Assembly (NCBI GenBank): GCA_031275915.1
Contig: JAISOC010000028.1
Span: 1-7,364 of the forward strand
Source: Holosporales bacterium
Lineage (GTDB): Bacteria; Pseudomonadota; Alphaproteobacteria; RUG11792
Length of the DNA stretch: 7,364 bases
Direction: 5' to 3'
Positions 1-6,111 of the stretch are shown piece after piece. A program made the position numbers and the translations under genes. A model generated the notes under the pieces. The model made no database searches. It was not told the DNA's origin and saw only the letters and a program-made list of their open reading frames with translations. The number at the start of each line of letters is the position of its first letter. Position 1 is the first letter of the stretch.

Positions 1-707
1 TTTCTCAAGTGTGCAACAAAGATGGTTACGTAATATAAAAGGATCAGTGGAACCGCCAAAAATAACATACTTATGATGTCTGGGGGAGTAATTACGGCAG
101 AGATGATAGCAATACAAGCTGTGTATTCTCTCCACCATTTTCTTTGTTTTGCGAAGGGAATCAGGTTTAACTTATCAAGAACCACCATAATTACTGGAAT
201 TTGAAAACTAATACCAAAGGCAAGCATCATAACAAGAATAAACATGATATTTTCAGACATTTTAGGAAGAAAAATGGAATCTTTGCCAAAAGACCAGTTC
301 ATAAGCACACTTATTGTATTTGGAATCACAACATAGTAGGCAAATACAATTCCGCATACAAACAAAGCACATATTATAAAAAAGTGCTTTTTTATCATTA
401 CAATTTCGTTGTGGAGAAGTCCAGGGCTTATAAACCACCATATTTTTCTAAGTATTAAAGGAGATGTCAACAATAACGATACATAAAAAGCAATTCTAAA
501 TTCAGTCGTAGCGGGCTCTATTATCGATGTATATATCATTTTAGACTGCCCCATAGCTCTTAAAGGTTCTATCAAAAAATCAAAAATTTGCTTTGAAAAA
601 AGAAACGATACCAGCATCCCAAGAACTATATATATGGCTGAACTTAAAATTACAGATCTCAGTTCCAATATATGTTCAACCAATGTTTTTGTGGTGTCTT
701 CCTTCAT
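1..707 (-). CDS. tatC: Sec-independent protein translocase subunit TatC, cut by the window edge
   Basis: TatC is the polytopic inner-membrane receptor of the twin-arginine translocase; it binds RR signal peptides and recruits TatA/TatB to export folded proteins. The frame is open for 235 codons from ATG at 707 to the window edge, so only the C-terminal end is missing (family length about 240-260). Visible family marks are LVEHILELR (9-17), SPLILRKIWWFISPGL (82-97) followed by a conserved Glu at 101, FGISFQIPV (164-172), and the loop AVITPPDIIS (204-213) before the last helices. Hydrophobic stretches near 19-38, 70-85, 108-130, 153-177, 196-208 and 213-232 fit six membrane helices. The nearest upstream in-frame stop is at 768-770, and ATG 707 gives the normal TatC N-terminus, although its ribosome binding site is weak. 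It is the last visible gene of the minus-strand block, 150 bases after accC. No tatA or tatB fits in that gap; they may lie beyond the window or elsewhere. Confidence 0.95.
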   Translation of the reverse strand, partial: MKEDTTKTLVEHILELRSVILSSAIYIVLGMLVSFLFSKQIFDFLIEPLRAMGQSKMIYTSIIEPATTEFRIAFYVSLLLTSPLILRKIWWFISPGLLHNEIVMIKKHFFIICALFVCGIVFAYYVVIPNTISVLMNWSFGKDSIFLPKMSENIMFILVMMLAFGISFQIPVIMVVLDKLNLIPFAKQRKWWREYTACIAIISAVITPPDIISMLFLAVPLILLYYVTIFVAHLR

Positions 708-857
708 ACATCTCAAGAAAACAAACGCAACCAACTGCTGTATTGTATAGAGTTTATAAAGAAAATTTTACAAAATTAATGCAGTCTTAACCCATTTATG
801 ATAAGCAAAAATGCTAATGTAATTGGAAAAAATAGAATGTGAGTATGTACGCAGGAT

Positions 858-2198
858 TTATAGATTCTCAAGATTATTCATTAGCCAATGTATATTGTAT
901 TCTCCTCTAACAATGTCTTTATTTTGCAAGAGCTTGAGATGTAAATTAGTTGTTGTTGATATTCCATCTATAACCAGTTCTGAGAGAGCTCTCTTGGATT
1001 TCGCGAGGCACTCATCTCTGTCTCTTCCGTGAATTATAATTTTCGCAATCAAGCTGTCATAGAATTGAGGAACAACGTACTCCCTGTATATGTGAGAGTC
1101 TATGCGAATTCCGTTCCCTCCTGGAAAATACAATTCTTCTATTTTTCCTGGGGAGGGAATAAAGGTCTCAGAATTCTCCGCATTTATTCTGAATTCAATT
1201 GCGTGACCGTTGATTTTCACATCCTCTTGAGAAAATGATAATTTCTCTCCGGAGGCTATTTTAATTTGCTCCTTCACTATATCTATGCCAGTTACAATCT
1301 CAGTCACAGGATGTTCAACCTGTAATCTTGTGTTCATCTCCATGAAAAAAAACTCACCGTTTTCATATAGAAATTCCAAAGTTCCAACTCCGACGTATCC
1401 CATCTTTTTCACAGCTTTTGTGACTATTTCACCAATTTCTTCTCTTTTTTCTGGAGAAAGAGCTACTGATGGAGATTCTTCCATAAGTTTTTGGTGATTT
1501 CTTTGAATTGAGCAGTCCCTTTCTCCAAGATGAACAACATTGCCATAATTATCTGCTATGATCTGAATTTCTATATGCCTTGGATCTGACAGATATCTCT
1601 CCATATAAATATTGTCATCTCCGAAATTTGCTTTTGCTTCAGATTTGGCCATTTTGAAGGCGTTTGAAACCTCAGACGAGTCATTGGCAACCTTCATACC
1701 TTTGCCTCCTCCTCCGCTAGTAGCCTTAAAAAGAACTGGATAACCAGTGGTTTTTGCTATTTCTTCTGCCATTTCTGGAGATTCCACAGCTCCATCAGAT
1801 CCTTTTACAACAGGAACTCCAAAGGACGCCATCGTCTTTTTCGCAGTTATTTTGTCTCCCATTAATGCAATATGCTCAGGATCTGGTCCTATAAACTTCA
1901 TATTGTGGTCTGATACCATTCTCGCAAACTTCTCGTTTTCAGAAAGAAATCCGACTCCAGGATGAAGGGCATCCGCTCCCGTTAATTCAGCTGCACTTAA
2001 AATAGATCCTATATTGAGGTAGCTATCAAAAGATTTGTTTGGTCCTATACAAACACTTTCATCTGCCAAGAGAACATTCATTAGGTTGGAATCGATAACA
2101 GAATGCACTGCAACCGTGTTTATGTTCATCTCTTTGCAACACCTGAGAATTCTTATTGCTATGTCTCCCCTGTTAGCTATCAATATCTTTTTGAACAT
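858..2198 (-). CDS. accC: Biotin carboxylase subunit of acetyl-CoA carboxylase (AccC)
   Basis: AccC carboxylates biotin on the AccB carrier using ATP and bicarbonate, the first half-reaction of cytoplasmic acetyl-CoA carboxylase, which makes malonyl-CoA for fatty acid synthesis. The product is 446 residues, full length for the family. The order is a biotin-carboxylase N-domain (ANRGDIAIRI, 8-17; HPGVGFLSEN, 79-88), an ATP-grasp domain with Lys116, Lys158 and the glycine-rich loop SGGGGKG (161-167), DCSIQRNHQK (228-237), the metal/catalytic segment MEMNTRLQVEHPVTE (286-300) with Glu275, Glu287 and Arg291, and a C-domain with Arg337 in GHAIEFRIN. These sit one position below the E. coli numbering, so the active site looks intact. 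Two small departures are Val in place of the usual Tyr in HPGYGF, and Asn in place of the second Arg in QRRHQK. The start lies 6 bases after the accB stop with no clear Shine-Dalgarno, which suggests translational coupling to accB. Confidence 0.97.
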   Translation of the reverse strand: MFKKILIANRGDIAIRILRCCKEMNINTVAVHSVIDSNLMNVLLADESVCIGPNKSFDSYLNIGSILSAAELTGADALHPGVGFLSENEKFARMVSDHNMKFIGPDPEHIALMGDKITAKKTMASFGVPVVKGSDGAVESPEMAEEIAKTTGYPVLFKATSGGGGKGMKVANDSSEVSNAFKMAKSEAKANFGDDNIYMERYLSDPRHIEIQIIADNYGNVVHLGERDCSIQRNHQKLMEESPSVALSPEKREEIGEIVTKAVKKMGYVGVGTLEFLYENGEFFFMEMNTRLQVEHPVTEIVTGIDIVKEQIKIASGEKLSFSQEDVKINGHAIEFRINAENSETFIPSPGKIEELYFPGGNGIRIDSHIYREYVVPQFYDSLIAKIIIHGRDRDECLAKSKRALSELVIDGISTTTNLHLKLLQNKDIVRGEYNIHWLMNNLENL

Positions 2199-2204
2199 AA
2201 TAAT

Positions 2205-2660
2205 TTATTCAATTATCAGTAAAAGCTGACCATATTCAATTGGATTTGCATTTGATACGGCTATATGCACTACCTTTCCAGTTTTTGGAGCTTTTATCAA
2301 ATTCATAACTTTCATGGCCTCTATTATCAGGAGAGGTTGGCCTTCCTGGATCTCATCTCCAAGACTCACAAAATTCTTGGCTCCAGGCTCCGGAGAAAGA
2401 TAGCAAGTTCCAACCATTGGAGAGGTTATCGCTCCCTTATGTGATGCATTATAAATAGTTTTTTCAAGGGATGGAGATTCATGTGATATTTCAATGTTCT
2501 GCTGGATATGCTGATTTTCGTGAGTTTCTCGATTCTTGGAATGAGCAACCACTCTAATCTTAATATCCCCGCGCTTATATTCTATTTCACTCAAATCGTG
2601 TTTCTTTAAAATTTCAGCCAATTTATCAAAATTAGATTCATCTATTTTTAAAGAGGCCAT
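2205..2660 (-). CDS. accB: Biotin carboxyl carrier protein of acetyl-CoA carboxylase (AccB)
   Basis: AccB carries biotin between the biotin carboxylase (AccC) and the carboxyltransferase (AccA/AccD). The product is 151 residues, close to the E. coli length of 156. The N-terminal part (1-40; SNFDKLAEILKKHDLSEIEY, 9-28) is the usual AccB dimer/AccC-contact region. A short polar linker (41-72) replaces the Pro/Ala-rich linker of many homologues. The biotinyl domain begins at GAITSPMVGT (76-85), with the protruding-thumb region around 88-100 and the biotin site EAMKVMN (114-120), where Lys117 should be biotinylated. The ATG at 2660 was chosen because it gives the normal MASLKIDESNF start. The frame stays open upstream to an ATG at 2861, but that extension overlaps the acyltransferase gene and is not family-like. 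A weak GGAA lies 5 bases before the start. The gene follows the acyltransferase stop by 46 bases and is 6 bases from accC. Confidence 0.95.
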   Translation of the reverse strand: MASLKIDESNFDKLAEILKKHDLSEIEYKRGDIKIRVVAHSKNRETHENQHIQQNIEISHESPSLEKTIYNASHKGAITSPMVGTCYLSPEPGAKNFVSLGDEIQEGQPLLIIEAMKVMNLIKAPKTGKVVHIAVSNANPIEYGQLLLIIE

Positions 2661-2706
2661 AAAAATTCCAAAATCCTTAAAAGCAGAGGCAATTATACAT
2701 ATTAAT

Positions 2707-3447
2707 TCAAGACATAGCGAAAGTTTTAAACCTTTCAGTGAATTCTTCTTTTGAAAGCCCTGGAGGTATTGGTTCTTTGAAACTGAGATGTATTGTACCT
2801 GGATTTTTGGCAAAGGATCTGCGAGGCCAGTATTTTCCAGAATTAACATGTGTTGGCACAACAGGAACTTTCAAGTATTTATACATTGCGTATATACCAC
2901 TCTTGAACTCTGTCTCTCCATTTTCCGAGGACCTAGTGCCATTCGGGAATATCAATATAGATAATCCTCTATTCACAGATTCTCTTCCGAATTTCATAAG
3001 GTCCTTTATAGCCTTCATGGGTGCTGATCTATCAATTGCTATGCAATTAAGCCTTTTAAAATAAAGGCCTGCTACAGGGATATCCAAAAGCTCCTTCTTT
3101 ATGACAATCGATAAGTCTTCAAACAATTTTGCAAATATGAATGTTTCCCAGGTAGATTGATGATTGCACCCTATAATTACTGGTCCTTTCTTCATTGCCT
3201 CTTGCAAAATTTCCAAATTTTCCACCTTATAATCAACATTTGCAAAAATTTTCAAAGAGAAGATTAGAAGATTTGCAGTTGGACGATACCCCAACTTGTA
3301 GGCTGCATTTCTTTTCGAAAAAAACACGAACGGATACAAAACTGTTAAATACACACCGCAAATTGGCCAAAAAAATGCATTAAATAAAAATGATCCCAAT
3401 ATGTTTCGCATTGCTACCAAATCAAGAACATACAACTCGAAAAGCAT
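2707..3447 (-). CDS. plsC: 1-acyl-sn-glycerol-3-phosphate acyltransferase (PlsC family)
   Basis: This membrane-associated enzyme is expected to transfer an acyl group to lysophosphatidic acid, giving phosphatidic acid for phospholipid synthesis. The product is 246 residues. A hydrophobic N-terminal segment (about 15-44) is followed by the acyltransferase motifs: block I NHQSTWE (95-101, His96), block II GLYFKRLNCIAIDRS (127-141), block III FPNGTRS (167-173), and block IV VVPTHVNSGKYWPRR (196-210). The NSGxYWPRR segment followed by PGTIHLSF...PIPPGL is typical of alphaproteobacterial PlsC. Two motif residues are less common: Glu instead of Asp at the end of HX4D, and Asn instead of Glu in FPEGTR. 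The start is uncertain. ATG 3447 has no clear ribosome binding site, and ATG 3411 (MRNILGSFLFN) gives an N-terminus more like relatives, also without a good site. Its position directly before accB-accC fits a lipid-synthesis operon. Acyl acceptor and chain preference cannot be read from the sequence. Confidence 0.88.
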   Translation of the reverse strand: MLFELYVLDLVAMRNILGSFLFNAFFWPICGVYLTVLYPFVFFSKRNAAYKLGYRPTANLLIFSLKIFANVDYKVENLEILQEAMKKGPVIIGCNHQSTWETFIFAKLFEDLSIVIKKELLDIPVAGLYFKRLNCIAIDRSAPMKAIKDLMKFGRESVNRGLSILIFPNGTRSSENGETEFKSGIYAMYKYLKVPVVPTHVNSGKYWPRRSFAKNPGTIHLSFKEPIPPGLSKEEFTERFKTFAMS

Positions 3448-3549
3448 ATATCAAATAGAGGTTATTTTAAATATGCAGTGCAGAGGCAGGATGTCACATT
3501 GCCAGAAGTAGCGTTAGCGAACGAAAGTGAGCAAGCGTACCCCAACCCC

Positions 3550-3600
3550 AGTATTTTCCTTTTTGGAACGGCAGTAGAGATCCCAAAAAGGAAGAATACT
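3550..3600. repeat. Long imperfect inverted repeat (hairpin) in the spacer
   Basis: Arms at 3550-3566 and 3583-3600 are complementary over 17 pairs with a single bulged base (G3594), around a 16-base loop. Just beside it, 3540-3549 reads CCCCAACCCC, and 3508-3537 is a GCG-rich degenerate run (GTAGCG, TTAGCG, AGTGAGC, AAGCG) unlike the AT-rich surroundings. Neither arm is followed by a clear T-run on either strand, so a plain intrinsic terminator is not obvious. It could end or protect the capsid transcript from the right, or be a copy of a dispersed palindromic repeat. The rest of the spacer 3448-3644 shows no supportable gene. Confidence 0.7.
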
Positions 3601-3644
3601 CAGTGTTTTCACATATTCGTGGTTATATTAATCTATGAAGATAT

Positions 3645-4616
3645 CTATTCTTCACATCTCAAGGCCTTAATAGCATCAAAATTAACTATATCTCCACCTA
3701 TTCTTTTAGTTGCATAAAATTCTACAAATGGTTTGGAGTTATAAGGATCTTTTATAATGGTTATATCCTGACGTTCTGCTATATGGTACGCCTCATAGAA
3801 ATTTCCAAATAACACTGGAGTTGTGGCTTTACTTGTGCTTAATTTCTCCATATCGTCACATACAACAACAGGATAGCCCAGAAGAGTGTTTGGAACTCCA
3901 AATGCTATTGAATTTTGCCACAGATATAATCCAGAGGTTTCATCTTTCAGTTTTCTAATAGCAGAGGCTGCATTTCTAGACATCAACCAAACTGCATTAC
4001 AGAGGTATTGAGAGGGAAGTAATTCCATCACCTTAATTAGGTCAATATAGTGTTCTATCTTGCCTTTTTCCCCAGTTTTAATAGCCTCTATTTTTTGATC
4101 TGCAGGCCCTTCACATGAAAGGTCATACGAAAGAATTCCTCGAGGCTGATTTGTACCATCCCCAAACAGAAAAGCTTTGTTTTCAGCTGCTGCCATTTGA
4201 GAAATTATTTTATCTTTTATAAAATCTTCAATTTTGATACTAGAATCTCCGATCAATCTTTGGGTTACCTTAGGTCTCGCAAAGAGTTCATGTAATTCAA
4301 TTGATGTCTTTTTAACAGTTCCCTCCTTTTCTGGGGCAGCTTGATTATCTGTTATCCACCCAGATTGATCAAAATCAGCTCTATCGATAACAACATCAAG
4401 TTTTTCAGCATTGGTATGGGTAATTCTGGACAGCGATTTTATGGGTGATATTGCCTTGATTTTTTCAAGAATATAATCGCTTACACATCCTGGAATTTTT
4501 ATAGATTCTGAAGCATCTTGCTTCATTTCCCCCTTTAAATATGCCTCAAATTTCTTGAGGTCAAGATAGGCTTCATCAATTGGGGTATATGGTCTATTTT
4601 CTGCATATGTTTGCAT
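3645..4616 (-). CDS. HK97-family phage/GTA-type major capsid protein, orphan and without delta domain
   Basis: The product is predicted to have the HK97 fold of tailed-phage and gene-transfer-agent major capsid proteins. It has 323 residues from ATG 4616. Family landmarks are an N-arm with KFEAYLKG (22-29), ISPIKSLSRI (56-65), the E-loop region SGWITDNQAAPEKEGT (85-100), HELFARPKVTQRLIGDS (109-125), GDGTNQPRGIL (152-162), KDETSGLYLW (224-233), LLGYPVVVCDDM (245-256), FGNFYEAYHIAERQDI (270-285), and the C-terminal RIGGDIVNFDAIKAL (305-319). The roughly 100-residue delta (scaffold) region normally cleaved before the N-arm is missing; only about 21 residues precede the KFEAYLKG helix. The start is set by a GGAG at 4625-4628. 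A longer frame beginning at 4682 would run into the tRNA gene. No terminase, portal, protease or tail gene is in the window, so this looks like a relic or a reused capsid gene. Reading frame and domain order are intact, so it is not an obvious pseudogene. Confidence 0.9.
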   Translation of the reverse strand: MQTYAENRPYTPIDEAYLDLKKFEAYLKGEMKQDASESIKIPGCVSDYILEKIKAISPIKSLSRITHTNAEKLDVVIDRADFDQSGWITDNQAAPEKEGTVKKTSIELHELFARPKVTQRLIGDSSIKIEDFIKDKIISQMAAAENKAFLFGDGTNQPRGILSYDLSCEGPADQKIEAIKTGEKGKIEHYIDLIKVMELLPSQYLCNAVWLMSRNAASAIRKLKDETSGLYLWQNSIAFGVPNTLLGYPVVVCDDMEKLSTSKATTPVLFGNFYEAYHIAERQDITIIKDPYNSKPFVEFYATKRIGGDIVNFDAIKALRCEE

Positions 4617-4624
4617 GTTTCTTT

Positions 4625-4628
4625 CTCC
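4625..4628 (-). promoter_or_regulatory. Ribosome binding site of the capsid gene
   Basis: Minus-strand GGAG lies 8 bases before ATG 4616. It decides the start of the capsid protein in favour of MQTYAEN over the longer frame that overlaps the tRNA. Confidence 0.85.
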
Positions 4629-4674
4629 TTTTTTAAAAAATTGGAATGTTTTATTCTTACACAAGCAGGAGGAG

Positions 4675-4750
4675 GGTCGCATAGCTCAGTTGGTAGAGCA
4701 CTACGTTCACATCGTAGGGGTCACAGGTTCAAGTCCTGTTGCGACCACCA
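4675..4750 (+). tRNA. tRNA-Val (anticodon CAC)
   Basis: A full cloverleaf can be drawn. The acceptor stem is GGTCGCA (4675-4681) with TGCGACC (4740-4746), and the D stem is GCTC/GAGC (4684-4687, 4696-4699). The anticodon stem CTACG/CGTAG (4701-4705, 4713-4717) encloses loop TTCACAT, placing CAC at positions 34-36. A 5-base variable loop follows, then T stem ACAGG/CCTGT around loop TTCAAGT (4728-4734), discriminator A at 4747 and an encoded CCA at 4748-4750. All stems are perfect. CAC reads the valine codon GUG. The gene is divergent from the capsid gene and precedes pheS by about 200 bases. No clear terminator follows the CCA. Confidence 0.97.
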
Positions 4751-4780
4751 TTTTGCATGTATAATGTTTGTGATTTGTTT

Positions 4781-4820
4781 TTGAAGATCTTCAAGGAGCA
4801 ATTGCCCCATACATATATGT
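4781..4820. repeat. Three adjacent short palindromes with 14-base spacing
   Basis: The segments are TTGAAGATCTTCAA (4781-4794, perfect), GGAGCAATTGCCCC (4795-4808, one mismatched pair) and ACATATATGT (4811-4820, perfect). Their centres fall at 4787.5, 4801.5 and 4815.5, exactly 14 bases apart. They lie between the tRNA and the pheS promoter. They could be protein-binding half-sites or simply chance in AT-rich DNA. The rest of the spacer 4751-4891 shows no supportable gene. Confidence 0.5.
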
Positions 4821-4891
4821 TAAAGATTATTCCCTCGTATCTGCAAACTATTTTTTAGCCCTATGTGTCGAAATAAATGGCGAAGCAAACC

Positions 4892-4922
4892 TTGACAAAC
4901 ACAGCATAGCAATCGGTATAAT
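4892..4922 (+). promoter_or_regulatory. Sigma-70 type promoter for pheS
   Basis: A perfect TTGACA (4892-4897) and a perfect TATAAT (4917-4922) are separated by 19 bases, slightly longer than the preferred 16-18. Transcription would begin near 4929-4930, leaving a 5' leader of about 20 bases before the pheS ATG. That leader contains the ribosome binding site AGAGGAAGG (4936-4944) but no room for an attenuator or leader peptide. Confidence 0.75.
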
Positions 4923-4949
4923 GAGGTTGTTCCCAAGAGGAAGGTACCT

Positions 4950-5972
4950 ATGCCGTTCAAAGAAATAGAAAGCAGCCTACAACACTGGATAGATGTGATA
5001 CAGAAAACATCCTCAGTATCTGAATTAGATAAATTTAAGGTAGCTATTATGGGCAAATCCAGTTTATTCACTGCTGCATTTAAATTTATAGGATCCCTGT
5101 CTGTTGATGAAAAAAAAACATATGGCGAAAAATTAAATATAGCTAAGGAAAAGCTAGAATTTGTATTTAGGGAACAAAAACTTAAAATTGCTCAAATGGA
5201 AATGGAGAATAGCTTAAAAAACGAAAAAGTAGATGTAACTCTTCCTGTTGCTAATTCAAATATAGGTGGATCCCACATAATCTCCACAAATATCAAAAGA
5301 ATCAGAAAACACTACCATTCCAGAGGATTTTTGGTTCTGGATGGCCCAGAAATTGATTCTGAATTCAATAATTTTGATGCATTAAATATTCCAATGCATC
5401 ACCCAGCGAGGCAAAGTCATGATACATTCTATATAGAAAATTTCAGTGGGATGTTGCTTAGAACTCACACATCAACTGTACAGATAAGAGCAATGATGCA
5501 AAGGGGAGTCCCAATTCGAATGATATCAGTTGGAAAAACTTATAGGAATGACAGTTTAGATGCCACACATTCGCCAATGTTTCATCAGATAGAGGGACTT
5601 GTTGTCGATACAAAGCCCCTGTGTATTGGTCACCTAAAAAGTGAGTTGCAGAAATTAATAGCGTTCTTTTTCGAAATAGACAACATATCTGAGGTAAATA
5701 TAAGGCTTAGACCAAGCTATTTCCCATTTACTGAACCTGGAATGGAAGTAGACTGTAAATACAATAAAAAAGATGAAAATGACAGTTGGCTCGAACTCGG
5801 AGGAGCAGGAATGGTGCACCCAAATGTTTATAGAGCTTGTGAATTGCCAGAAGAATTATACGGTTTCGCCTTTGGATTTGGGGTAGAGAGGTTGGTGATG
5901 CTTAAATACGGAATCCAGGATATAAGAAACCTGTATAATACAGATATCAGGTGGCTTAAGCATTATGCTTAG
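4950..5972 (+). CDS. pheS: Phenylalanine--tRNA ligase alpha subunit (PheS)
   Basis: PheS is the catalytic subunit of the (alpha-beta)2 phenylalanyl-tRNA synthetase, which charges tRNA-Phe in the cytoplasm. The product is 340 residues, normal length. The N-terminal 1-90 is a helical, coiled-coil-like tRNA-binding arm containing MGKSSLFTAAFKFIGSL (34-50). The class II catalytic core has motif 1 around GPEIDSEFNNFDALNIP (132-148), then HPARQSHDTFYI (151-162) and LLRTHTSTVQIRAM (169-182). Motif 2 is VGKTYRNDSLDATHSPMFHQ (194-213) with the following IEGLVVD. The glycine-rich stretch GGAGMVHPNV (284-293) precedes motif 3, FAFGFGVERLVMLKYGI (306-322). The start is supported by AGAGGAAGG just upstream and the promoter at 4892-4922. 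PheT, the beta subunit needed for the active enzyme and normally encoded directly downstream, is absent: the next genes are small exported proteins. PheT must therefore be encoded elsewhere. Confidence 0.97.
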   Translation: MPFKEIESSLQHWIDVIQKTSSVSELDKFKVAIMGKSSLFTAAFKFIGSLSVDEKKTYGEKLNIAKEKLEFVFREQKLKIAQMEMENSLKNEKVDVTLPVANSNIGGSHIISTNIKRIRKHYHSRGFLVLDGPEIDSEFNNFDALNIPMHHPARQSHDTFYIENFSGMLLRTHTSTVQIRAMMQRGVPIRMISVGKTYRNDSLDATHSPMFHQIEGLVVDTKPLCIGHLKSELQKLIAFFFEIDNISEVNIRLRPSYFPFTEPGMEVDCKYNKKDENDSWLELGGAGMVHPNVYRACELPEELYGFAFGFGVERLVMLKYGIQDIRNLYNTDIRWLKHYA

Positions 5973-6031
5973 GTACCAAACGTAATAGATACTATATCCT
6001 GTTATGTTATGCATGAGTATTAACTTCATTT

Positions 6032-6056
6032 AAGCAATTTTTATTATTGCTTCTTT
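6032..6056 (+). terminator. Weak hairpin after pheS, possible terminator
   Basis: AAGCAAT (6032-6038) and ATTGCTT (6046-6052) form a 7-pair stem with a 7-base loop, followed by only a short CTTT. It stands 60 bases after the pheS stop and is AT-rich, so termination would be modest. Its right arm overlaps the -35 box proposed for the next gene. Confidence 0.45.
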
Positions 6057-6075
6057 AAATCAGATGATTTATACT
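6047..6075 (+). promoter_or_regulatory. Candidate promoter for the exported-protein pair
   Basis: TTGCTT (6047-6052) and TATACT (6070-6075) are separated by 17 bases. The -10 box matches consensus at five of six positions, the -35 at only three. Transcription would start near 6082, downstream of the ATG at 6064. That favours the ATG at 6112 as the real start of the following gene. Confidence 0.4.
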
Positions 6076-6098
6076 GTAAGAGTAAGAGGTGAGATTTC

Positions 6099-6104
6099 AA
6101 GGAG
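6099..6104 (+). promoter_or_regulatory. Ribosome binding site of the first exported-protein gene
   Basis: AAGGAG lies 7 bases before ATG 6112. It decides the start against ATG 6064, which has no such site. Confidence 0.85.
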
Positions 6105-6111
6105 ATTTAAT

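Noticed and set aside
593..1032. Plus-strand open frames over tatC and accC
   Set aside because: They are antisense to genes with clear family motifs and show no features of their own.
2661..2861. Long N-terminal extension of the biotin carrier protein
   Set aside because: It overlaps the acyltransferase gene, is unlike AccB N-termini, and ATG 2660 gives the normal protein length.
3478..3717. Plus-strand open frame of 79 codons over the spacer hairpin
   Set aside because: It runs through the inverted repeat and into the antisense of the capsid gene, has no ribosome binding site and no protein-like pattern.
4617..4682. Longer capsid start at 4682
   Set aside because: It would begin inside the tRNA gene, while a strong ribosome binding site marks ATG 4616.
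3448..4750. Prophage integrated at the tRNA with a duplicated attachment site
   Set aside because: I see no second copy of the tRNA 3' end in the window, no integrase, and the capsid lies on the 5' side of the tRNA.
4760..4765. TATAAT just after the tRNA as a second promoter
   Set aside because: No fitting -35 box lies at 16-18 bases upstream; the best partner would fall inside the tRNA T arm and acceptor stem at 15 bases.
4764..4860. Short reading frames upstream of pheS as a phenylalanine leader peptide
   Set aside because: They are 6 and 13 codons, not phenylalanine-rich at a terminator, and lie upstream of the strong pheS promoter.
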